Shown in pieces: positions 1 through 5,620 of a DNA stretch of 5,620 nt. Below the pieces are notes generated by a model. It saw only the letters and a program-made list of their open reading frames with translations, did no database searches and was not told where the DNA came from. How positions within the stretch are numbered: the first letter of the stretch is position 1; each line of letters opens with the position of its first letter. Origin of the DNA: Alphaproteobacteria bacterium (lineage in GTDB: Bacteria; Pseudomonadota; Alphaproteobacteria; Micavibrionales; SZUA-601); NCBI GenBank assembly GCA_003250865.1, contig QKJH01000025.1:1-5620 (forward strand), read 5' to 3'. Both the position numbers and the translations under genes were made by a program.

Positions 1-145
1 CCACCCGGACAGGGTGGCAAGCATATTCTTCATTGGGAAAGGCACTGCGGCTTTCGCCATCGTGCGCCTTGATGGTAAAATTCAGGGCGCGCTGAACAAT
101 CGGGTCATTGGGTAAATTGTTATTTTTTAAAAGCTCACTGAGCAT
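1..145 (-). CDS. N-terminus of a putative RelA/SpoT-like HD-domain phosphohydrolase (partial)
   Basis: Only the first 48 codons are in the window; the gene continues past the left edge. The start is the ATG at 145-143: the same frame is closed upstream by a TAA about 50 nt away, and a good ribosome binding site lies 8 nt before it. The visible protein has ALNFTIKAHDGESR (residues 20-33) followed by EYACHPVRV (40-48). This spacing and the AH-x-G-x-x-R ... Y-x-x-HP-x-x-V pattern match the start of the HD hydrolase domain of RelA/SpoT and of small alarmone hydrolases (MESH1 type), where the His of the HP pair (here H44) is the first metal ligand. If right, the protein would hydrolyse (p)ppGpp or a related nucleotide. 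The HD pair itself and any synthetase domain lie outside the window, so length, domain make-up and activity cannot be judged. The alternative is another HD-family hydrolase. It points the same way as addB but is separated by 226 nt, so it probably has its own promoter. Confidence 0.55.
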   Translation of the reverse strand, partial: MLSELLKNNNLPNDPIVQRALNFTIKAHDGESRSAFPNEEYACHPVRV

Positions 146-371
146 TTTAATAGTTCTCCCAAGAAAATGATACGCGATGTTTTAGATTAGGACTCGAAGT
201 TGCCAGAAACATACAGGAAGTTTTTGTCTATGAAAAGTAAAAAATGATGAATAAGTAATTTTATTTTTAATGTTATTTATTGCATAAAAGTTAGTTTTAA
301 GTATAAATACAATGGCATAATATGTATATTTAAGGTTGTGGTTTATTTTAATATGGAATCGGGAAGAAGGG
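146..371. other. AT-rich intergenic gap between addB and the HD-domain gene
   Basis: No gene is visible in these 226 nt on either strand. The part from 181 to 360 has 42 G or C in 180 bases (about 23 percent), and 241-300 only 8 in 60, against roughly half in the flanking genes. It should hold the end of the addB transcript and the promoter of the HD-domain gene. A possible minus-strand -10 element is TAATCT (189-184), 38 nt before the HD-gene ATG, but I see no matching -35 box at normal spacing. No GC-rich hairpin followed by a T run is present, so an intrinsic terminator for addB cannot be called. The only inverted repeat (about 304-332, bulged, A/T pairs only) is too weak. The gap lies where addA starts in many relatives. 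Confidence 0.6.
154..160 (-). promoter_or_regulatory. Shine-Dalgarno site of the HD-domain gene
   Basis: Read on the minus strand this is GGGAGAA, 8 nt before the ATG at 145-143. It is the strongest ribosome binding site in the window and is the main support for treating the short frame at the left edge as a real gene start. Confidence 0.7.
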
Positions 372-3300
372 TTAATCTTTCCATTCGGATTCTCGCGCCA
401 GATGTTTATAGTCATCATAGCGTCGAACGTTATCGGTTTCCTTGATATTCTGCGAGTCCGGTGTGACGCGATAGGAAGCCGGATTTTCAGTATTATAGAA
501 CGCTTCAATCATGGCTAGTAATTGCTGCTTTGCCTGATCAATAATGGGGCCAATCGCTTCATTGGCTTTTTTCGGGATGGTTTTAATCTCCGGAGCTTTA
601 TCTTTTTTGGCTTTCAGCTCCCAATGGCTTATGGCTTTTACCGGTTTTTTCTCAACATTACCCAGACCACTTTCCTGTGCTACCAACGCCTCAAGCGGCA
701 ATTGTGGCGCGTAACCTGAAACGATGTCTGTCTCACTTGGGAGAGTACCCGTTTTGTAATCGATGATTTCCAAAGATCCGTCGGTATAGCCATCAATACG
801 GTCAACACGTCCATACAGGGTAAAAGGAACACAAGCTTCTTTTATGGTCCATTGTGCTCTTTGTTCTGCGGCTAGCGGTATGATTTTTCCACTGTCATCA
901 TCCTGCCGCTTTTTTTGTTCCTCTACGAACCAGACGGCAACTTCTTCAAAAATTGGCCAAAGAGTTGCTTTGGTGGTTTCATCCATCAGGATGGCATCAA
1001 ACTCTTCTTTTGCAATGGCGGTCAGGTGGTGAAGGTCGAGTGGCTTCCCATCAATAAGGTCACTGACAAACCGTTCCAGAATGGCATGAAAAAGGGTGCC
1101 TTTGTCTGCATGTTCGGTGTTGCCGTCAAGTTCATCCAGTTTGCGCAGTTTAAGAATGTGCTTGGCATAGATGCCGTACGGATTCTTCAGCCATTTCTCA
1201 ATATCTGTAAAGGATAAGCCTGTCGGACGTAAAGATACAGGCGGGCACGGGCAGGGTTCACCGATGGTAATTTTTTCACTTTCGCCAATGGTTTCAAGTT
1301 GCTCTGCCAGACTAAGATAACGGCGGTTAAGCAGGCTGTCCGCTTCAAAGTCCAAGCGGCTCAGGACGGTTTCAAGCCGCAAAAGCCAGCGTGATTTGAC
1401 ACTCGGAGCGTTGTCAATCCGGTCGGCGCGGGTCAGATAGACTTCATCGGCGCAAAAACCGTTCATAAAATCATGGGCGGCCAGTCCGATAAAACGATCG
1501 GTTGACGGCAATCCGTATGCGGCGCGCATCGGGCGTGACATCCACGGGTCATTCGGGGATTCCGGCGGCCAGTGTCCTTCGTTTAAAGAGGATAGAATAA
1601 CGGTGTCCGCGGTTAACAGGCGTGATTCAAGCGCCGAAAGAATGGTTACCCTTGGGTGGGCAGGAGTTTTAGGACGAACCGTGCGGTTAAGAACAAGCTG
1701 TTGTATCATAGCGGCATAGCCGGAAAAATCGATGGCTATCATGGCTGTGCTTTGATCAAGGAGCTCGGTCAAGGCCAGAGCGGCTGCTTCGCCGTCTTCA
1801 TTACGCCATAGCCATTCATTACCCGGTTTATCGGCTGTAGTTGCCAGATTTTCCAGTATTTGCACATGGGTCGACAGCCAGTCGGCAAGCGGATAATTCT
1901 TGCCCGTATCCAGCATTGCCAGTAAAGGAGATAAGGCATCTTTTATCTTGTCCAGAAAGGTTGTTATTTCCTCAAGCGGGTAGGACTTCTTCTTACCCTC
2001 GGCCTCTTTGGCACGATGTTCTGCCGTTTTGTAATAGGATGAAAAATCTTTTTTATAGCGTGATCCGCGCAAGGCATGGGTTTCAAATCGCGCAACTTTG
2101 GTATGCCATTGGTCGGAATAATGGCCGCATCGGCATAAGTTGTGTTTGAGCAGAGCCAGAAAAGATACAGCATCCGCAGGGTTGGCAAGAAATGACAGGG
2201 ACAGGTTGATAAAGCTGCCGAGACCCCATTGCGAGAGCGGTGCACCGGCAGAGTCATTAATAATGATACCCCAGCGTTGCATAATATGGGTTACGCGACG
2301 TGCCAGCTTGCGGTCGGGGGTAATCAGCAGCGCCGTTTTGTTTTCGGTTTCCAATGTTTCGCGCAAAATAAGGGCAATAACAGCGGCTTCTTCGCTTTCA
2401 TCGGCACAATCAATACGGTTTATGCCTTTACATGCCGTATCGGCAGACAGAGTGTTTGTTGCCGAAAGTGTTTGCCATTTATCTGATGTTTCGGCAGGAA
2501 GCATCAATTGGGAGACCAGCTTGAGCCGTTCGGTTTTGCGCGGATCTGGCGGTGTAGGCTGAAGCCATTGTATGACGGCACTGCGGTCGGTTTCAATGCT
2601 ATCGATAATGGTTTTCAACGCTTTTTGCGGATGGGTATCGCCTATCTTATCCCAGCTTTCATCATCCATCAGAGTATCAAGAGAGGGTAAGATAATATAG
2701 CCGTTCTCCAGTTCGGCAATAGTACGCAGTAAATCCAGCGCCGCAGGGATGGAGCCGTTAATGCCGGCAGCGATGACAGGGGTTGATGGCGGCGATTTTT
2801 GCCATGCTTTGGCTTGTGCCCTAAGCAACTCATCACGGCGCGTGGCGCTATCCACTACATGGTATTCTTCCAGAATTTTACTCCAACCGTGGGTAACAAT
2901 GTCCAAAAATTCCAGTGTTTTCTGCCAGTGTTCCGAATAGTCTTCCGGTACAAGGTTCTTTAGTTTTTCAAAGTCAATGCCCGCTGTGACGGATTGGTCG
3001 ATGAAGCTGGCCAAATCTTTGGCCAAAGAGACTGCCTGCGCCATCGGCATTTCCGGATAGGCTGTCATGACATGACGAGCCAATAACAGATTGCGCTGCA
3101 TTGAGGGCATGGCAGGGCGTAAGTTCAGAACGGTTTCATCGGGCTTGTCCGAGGCCAGCTCGTGCACAATCAGTGTTTCTTCATCCGTATCGGCTTCGCC
3201 CAGTGGGATAAGGCGCGGCAATACCATGGCCTTACCGTTGGATAGTTGCAAAAAGGCATTGGCCACGGCGCGGCAGGCGCGGCGGGTCGGCAGGAAAATC

Positions 3301-3410
3301 CGGATATCGGACAAGGTCAGCGGATTGTCACCAAAACGCTCCCACACACCTTTAACAAGGGTATGGGTGAAGTTATCGGTTGCGTCTATGGTAAACGTTT
3401 TTGCCGGCAT
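372..3410 (-). CDS. addB: AddB subunit of the AddAB helicase-nuclease, alphaproteobacterial type
   Basis: With AddA, AddB resects DNA double-strand ends and prepares a 3' tail for RecA, replacing RecBCD in many bacteria. The 1012-residue frame is intact and of usual length. The N-terminal part (about 1-300) has the family signature IFLPTRRACRAV (38-49) and AAGINGSIPAALDLL (214-228) but no Walker A motif, so this subunit is an inactive helicase fold. ALESRLLTADTVILSSLNEGHWP (593-615), DPWMSRPMR (621-629) and LAAHDFMNG (643-651) are the conserved middle block. The C-terminal RecB-type PD-(D/E)XK nuclease shows GTLFHAILE (771-779, H775), GRVDRID (867-873, D870), EIIDYKTG (881-888, D884 and K886) and the Q of YAPQLPLEA (Q903), so it looks catalytically complete. 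The iron-sulfur cysteines known from Bacillus AddB are absent: N743 stands in LKNPY where Cys-Pro is found there, and the tail after 860 has no cysteine. A TAA lies in frame 2 codons before the ATG, which fixes the start; its ribosome site (GGGA, 13 nt away) is weak and the start lies inside the upstream gene, so coupled translation is likely. addA does not follow. Confidence 0.96.
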   Translation of the reverse strand: MPAKTFTIDATDNFTHTLVKGVWERFGDNPLTLSDIRIFLPTRRACRAVANAFLQLSNGKAMVLPRLIPLGEADTDEETLIVHELASDKPDETVLNLRPAMPSMQRNLLLARHVMTAYPEMPMAQAVSLAKDLASFIDQSVTAGIDFEKLKNLVPEDYSEHWQKTLEFLDIVTHGWSKILEEYHVVDSATRRDELLRAQAKAWQKSPPSTPVIAAGINGSIPAALDLLRTIAELENGYIILPSLDTLMDDESWDKIGDTHPQKALKTIIDSIETDRSAVIQWLQPTPPDPRKTERLKLVSQLMLPAETSDKWQTLSATNTLSADTACKGINRIDCADESEEAAVIALILRETLETENKTALLITPDRKLARRVTHIMQRWGIIINDSAGAPLSQWGLGSFINLSLSFLANPADAVSFLALLKHNLCRCGHYSDQWHTKVARFETHALRGSRYKKDFSSYYKTAEHRAKEAEGKKKSYPLEEITTFLDKIKDALSPLLAMLDTGKNYPLADWLSTHVQILENLATTADKPGNEWLWRNEDGEAAALALTELLDQSTAMIAIDFSGYAAMIQQLVLNRTVRPKTPAHPRVTILSALESRLLTADTVILSSLNEGHWPPESPNDPWMSRPMRAAYGLPSTDRFIGLAAHDFMNGFCADEVYLTRADRIDNAPSVKSRWLLRLETVLSRLDFEADSLLNRRYLSLAEQLETIGESEKITIGEPCPCPPVSLRPTGLSFTDIEKWLKNPYGIYAKHILKLRKLDELDGNTEHADKGTLFHAILERFVSDLIDGKPLDLHHLTAIAKEEFDAILMDETTKATLWPIFEEVAVWFVEEQKKRQDDDSGKIIPLAAEQRAQWTIKEACVPFTLYGRVDRIDGYTDGSLEIIDYKTGTLPSETDIVSGYAPQLPLEALVAQESGLGNVEKKPVKAISHWELKAKKDKAPEIKTIPKKANEAIGPIIDQAKQQLLAMIEAFYNTENPASYRVTPDSQNIKETDNVRRYDDYKHLARESEWKD

Positions 3411-4171
3411 TGGTTATTTTGTCCCAGAATGTCATTGGTCTTTTCCAAGGATTCGGGGCGGCCGATATGATAGCTTTCCCCGTCATGGATAACACCGTAT
3501 AATCGTCCTTCGCTCTCCGCTTTTTTCATCAGTTCCAGAAATGACCACGGCGTTTTATTGTCTTTTGAACCTTCAAACAGGCGCGGGTGCACAATCCTGA
3601 GGCCGTTAAAGTAATAAGGGGCTTCTTCATGAGCGGCGCGGTTGGTCAGGCGCAGTGTTCCGTCCGAATTGATGTGATAGTCCCCAAGTCCTTCAAAGAA
3701 ATACCCCTTTTCCTTGGGTTGAAGCATAATCAGCAAATCCATTTTGTCATCATCCCATGCGGCCGCCAGTTTTTGAAGGGCGCTCATGGGCGAGGTTGGG
3801 TTTTCAATCCAGATAACATCGGTATTCATGGCATAGAACGGCTCGCTTCCCAGAAAGGGCAGGGCGTTTTTCAATCCGCCGCCGGTTTCCAGAAGTACCT
3901 CTTCATAAAGGGTGGTAATGGAGGGAACAACGCGCCGTTCGATATATTCTTTGACGATATGCGGATGGTGGTGCAAATTGACCACCACGTTGTTAACACC
4001 GGCTTCTTCCAGATAATCCAGCGCCCAGTCGATAATCGTGCGTCCGCAAACCTGAAGAAAGGGTTTGGGCGTATGTTCGGTAAGCGGCATCATGCGGGTG
4101 CCTTTGCCTGCGGCCAAACATATGGCGTACTGGGGGGCGTATTGGGGAATTTTATAATTGTTTTGCGTCAC
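3386..4171 (-). CDS. murU: Sugar-1-phosphate nucleotidyltransferase, MurU-like
   Basis: This 261-residue protein belongs to the NTP-transferase (Rossmann-like GT-A) family. It has the nucleotide-binding loop LAAGKGTRMMPLTEHTPKP (19-37), with R26 and K36 as the usual catalytic pair. ETGGGLKNALPFLG (95-108) follows, then the metal-binding NTD of MNTDVIW (D118), and near the end YYFNGLRIVHPRLFEG and HIGRPESLEKTN. The closest known family is MurU, which makes UDP-MurNAc from MurNAc-1-phosphate in the cytoplasmic cell-wall recycling route that bypasses MurA and its inhibitor fosfomycin. The substrate is inferred from family and position; other sugar phosphates are possible, more so because the kinase partner AmgK is not beside it. 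The start is GTG (4171-4169), sharing GTGA with the tsaE stop, with only a weak GGA 7 nt upstream. There is no other start before the nucleotide loop. The 15 or so residues before that loop are longer than usual and include a duplicated PQYA. The last 25 nt run into addB, ending at TAG 3388-3386. Confidence 0.82.
   Translation of the reverse strand: MTQNNYKIPQYAPQYAICLAAGKGTRMMPLTEHTPKPFLQVCGRTIIDWALDYLEEAGVNNVVVNLHHHPHIVKEYIERRVVPSITTLYEEVLLETGGGLKNALPFLGSEPFYAMNTDVIWIENPTSPMSALQKLAAAWDDDKMDLLIMLQPKEKGYFFEGLGDYHINSDGTLRLTNRAAHEEAPYYFNGLRIVHPRLFEGSKDNKTPWSFLELMKKAESEGRLYGVIHDGESYHIGRPESLEKTNDILGQNNQCRQKRLP
4124..4147. repeat. 12-bp tandem duplication in the start of the MurU-like gene
   Basis: Two adjacent 12-bp units, ggcgtactgggg (4124-4135) and ggcgtattgggg (4136-4147), differ at one base. 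On the minus strand they encode PQYA twice (residues 9-16), just before the nucleotide-binding loop. The length keeps the frame. It looks like a replication-slippage duplication in a tolerant N-terminal extension. Confidence 0.8.
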
Positions 4172-4650
4172 TCAAGAATCCATTTTCTGTTGGTACTTTG
4201 GCCAAATGAGGTAATTTCAGCTATTCGTTCATTTTCATTGTGCCCGTGTTTCAGGGTAATCTCAACCCTGTTCTTGGGTGTCAGATAACCCAGTCTTTCC
4301 GGCCATTCAATCAAGGTCAATGCGTCACTCAGGCTTTCTTCCAAGCCGATTTCTATAATTTCGTCCTCGGCCTCGGTTTCGGGTAGACGGTATAAATCAT
4401 AATGATGGATAGCCATGCCGTCCGGTGTTTCATAATGCTGAACCAATGTAAAAGTCGGACTGGGCACAACGGTATCCGCATCACGGCATAGGGCGCGGAT
4501 AAGGGCTCGGGCAAAAGCTGTCTTTCCTGCACCCAGTGTTCCGTTGAGTAAAATGACGTCCCCTGCCGCTAGCTGCGGTGCCAGTTTTTGCGCTAAGGCG
4601 GCGGTTTCTTGTTCGTCTTTGATTGTTATTGTTGTCACGGCTCGTTTCAT
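4168..4650 (-). CDS. tsaE: tRNA t6A37 threonylcarbamoyladenosine biosynthesis ATPase TsaE
   Basis: TsaE is the ATPase of the TsaBDE complex, which transfers threonylcarbamoyl from threonylcarbamoyl-AMP to A37 of tRNAs reading ANN codons; it resets the complex after each round. The 160 residues are of usual length and show the family motifs in order: Walker A GTLGAGKT (37-44), SPTFTLVQHY (64-73), HHYDLYRLPETE (82-93) and LIEWPERLGYL (113-123). Many alphaproteobacteria carry a phosphotransferase fused to or directly after TsaE; here TsaE stands alone and its TGA (4170-4168) overlaps the GTG of the MurU-like gene. It is the first gene of the tsaE, murU-like, addB operon. The ATG at 4650-4648 is preceded with no gap by AAAGG, so that sequence is too close to serve as a ribosome site for this ATG; a GTG four codons later would put it 12 nt away. 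Translation may start at either, or from a leaderless or near-leaderless message. The choice does not affect any motif. Confidence 0.95.
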   Translation of the reverse strand: MKRAVTTITIKDEQETAALAQKLAPQLAAGDVILLNGTLGAGKTAFARALIRALCRDADTVVPSPTFTLVQHYETPDGMAIHHYDLYRLPETEAEDEIIEIGLEESLSDALTLIEWPERLGYLTPKNRVEITLKHGHNENERIAEITSFGQSTNRKWILE

Positions 4651-4710
4651 CCTTTAAAACTATGGTCAGAGTGTAAACAAATTAAACCGTGAATCAAAGT
4701 GTGAAATAGC
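4651..4710. promoter_or_regulatory. Divergent promoter region between tsaE and the ferredoxin-NADP reductase
   Basis: These 60 nt separate two genes transcribed away from each other, so promoters for both must lie here or reach into the flanking genes. The stretch is AT-rich, but I see no -35/-10 pair with normal spacing on either strand and no clear operator palindrome. The role is inferred from gene orientation alone. Confidence 0.45.
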
Positions 4711-5620
4711 ATGAATAATACGGATATTGTCATTATCGGAGCCGGGCCGGTCGGTCTATTTACCGTTTTCCAGTGCGGTATGTTGAAAATGAAGTGTCAT
4801 GTCGTTGACGGCTTGCCTATGGTTGGCGGGCAATGCAGTGCGCTTTACCCGCAAAAGCCGATTTACGATATTCCGGCGCACCCTGCCATTACCGCGCAGG
4901 AGCTGGTTGAAAAGCTGAAACAACAGGCCGCGCCATTCAATCCGACCTATCATCTGGGGCAAACAGTAACCGATGTGGCCAAAACGGCCGAAGGATTTGT
5001 TGTAACCACTGACAAAAATACGCAGATTCAGTGTAAAGCTGTTATTTTGGCGGCCGGCGGAGGCTCGTTCGGTCCCAATCGTCCGCCTGTGGATGCGCTG
5101 GAGCTGTTCGAAGGTCAATCTGTTTTCTATATGGTGGATGATAAAAACCGCTTTGCCGATAAGCATGTTGTCATTGCCGGTGGTGGCGATAGTGCTGTGG
5201 ATTGGGCAGTGGAGCTGGCGGACTGTGCTGCTTCGGTGACACTGGTTCATCGCCGTGCCAAATTCCGCGCTGCACCAGACAGCGTGGGTAAGCTGGAAGC
5301 AATGTCTGTAAACGGTAAGGTAAAGCTGGAAACGCCCTATACGCTGAAAAGCCTGACAGGCAATAACGGACAGCTGCAATCCGTGACGGTGGCTGATTTG
5401 GACGGTAATGAAAAAACACTGGATACGGATTGTCTTCTCGCTTTTTACGGTCTGGCCACGGATGTCAGTGCTATAGAACGCTGGGGCTTGAAAACCGAGA
5501 ACGGTCACGTACCGATTAATCCGGCAACTTGTGCCACCTCGGTTGATGGCCTCTTTGCCGTAGGGGATATTGCTACCTATAACGGCAAGCTTAAGTTAAT
5601 CTTGCAGGGCTTTTCCGAAA
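4711..5620 (+). CDS. Ferredoxin--NADP(+) reductase, thioredoxin-reductase-like type (3' end cut by the window)
   Basis: This FAD flavoenzyme moves electrons between NADPH and ferredoxin or flavodoxin in the cytoplasm. I translated 303 codons from ATG 4711; the family is about 340 residues, so roughly 40 are beyond the right edge. FAD-binding GAGPVGL is at 10-16 and VGGQCSALYPQKPIYDIP at 38-55, with D33 at the end of the second strand as in this family. The NADPH domain has VVIAGGGDSAVDWA (153-166) and HRR (180-182), the arginines suiting the 2'-phosphate of NADPH. CATSVDGLFAVGDIATY (274-290) and GKLKLILQGF (292-301) form the second FAD motif and the family's typical ending. The CxxC redox pair of true thioredoxin reductases is absent after the NADPH motif, which separates this group (Bacillus YumC, Rhodopseudomonas FNR) from TrxB. 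A TGA in the same frame at 4702-4704 makes ATG 4711 the first possible start; the ribosome site is poor. RAAPDS (186-191) replaces the more usual His-containing sequence there. Confidence 0.93.
   Translation, partial: MNNTDIVIIGAGPVGLFTVFQCGMLKMKCHVVDGLPMVGGQCSALYPQKPIYDIPAHPAITAQELVEKLKQQAAPFNPTYHLGQTVTDVAKTAEGFVVTTDKNTQIQCKAVILAAGGGSFGPNRPPVDALELFEGQSVFYMVDDKNRFADKHVVIAGGGDSAVDWAVELADCAASVTLVHRRAKFRAAPDSVGKLEAMSVNGKVKLETPYTLKSLTGNNGQLQSVTVADLDGNEKTLDTDCLLAFYGLATDVSAIERWGLKTENGHVPINPATCATSVDGLFAVGDIATYNGKLKLILQGFSE

Noticed and set aside
167..190. Seven-codon plus-strand frame starting MIRDV
   Set aside because: It is tiny, has no ribosome site and no context as a leader peptide.
297..334. 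Inverted repeat in the gap that could be a terminator for addB
   Set aside because: The arms are short, bulged and nearly all A/T pairs, with no T run in the right place, so a stable hairpin is unlikely.
182..508. 108-codon minus-strand frame crossing the AT-rich gap into the end of addB
   Set aside because: It overlaps the conserved end of addB in another frame, and its second half is only AT-rich filler (many Lys, Asn, Ile, Phe) with no motif.
3587..4288. 233-codon open frame on the plus strand opposite the MurU-like gene and the end of tsaE
   Set aside because: It spans two genes with clear family motifs on the other strand, and its own translation matches nothing I recognise; it is an antisense shadow.
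4756..5508. 250-codon open frame on the minus strand opposite the ferredoxin-NADP reductase
   Set aside because: The plus strand has unbroken, motif-rich FNR coding here. The minus-strand translation shows no recognisable motif and a His, Arg and Gln-rich make-up typical of a reversed coding strand.
4711..5620. Thioredoxin reductase as the identity of the right-hand gene
   Set aside because: No CxxC redox pair is present after the NADPH motif, and the sequences GGQ...ALYP and AVGDIATY with GKLKLI fit the ferredoxin-NADP reductase branch.

Overview
This window looks like a housekeeping stretch of an alphaproteobacterial chromosome. Four things point there: an AddB of the alphaproteobacterial type, the order tsaE, sugar-phosphate nucleotidyltransferase, addB, which is familiar from that class, a TrxB-like ferredoxin-NADP reductase, and a coding GC content of roughly one half. 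Genus cannot be told from the sequence. There is no tRNA, rRNA, insertion sequence, integrase, CRISPR array or phage gene in view.

Layout, left to right. Positions 1-145 (minus strand, running off the left edge) hold the first 48 codons of a protein that resembles the N-terminus of the RelA/SpoT-type HD hydrolase domain, with a good ribosome binding site. Positions 146-371 are a non-coding gap with a very AT-rich core. Positions 372-3410 (minus) hold a complete addB. It is overlapped by 25 nt by a MurU-like nucleotidyltransferase (3386-4171, minus, GTG start), which in turn overlaps tsaE (4168-4650, minus) by 4 nt. A 60-nt divergent gap (4651-4710) separates tsaE from a plus-strand ferredoxin-NADP reductase (4711 onward), which runs off the right edge with 303 codons visible.

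The three minus-strand genes tsaE, murU-like and addB are packed as one translationally coupled operon. It joins tRNA modification (t6A37), probable cell-wall sugar recycling, and double-strand-break repair. Their products do not form one pathway, and the linkage is a conserved-neighbourhood habit. Two usual members of this neighbourhood are missing where they would be expected: the AmgK-type phosphotransferase between tsaE and the nucleotidyltransferase, and addA directly after addB. The AT-rich gap sits exactly where addA would begin. These absences are the most interesting things here. I found no convincing evidence of an undescribed system.
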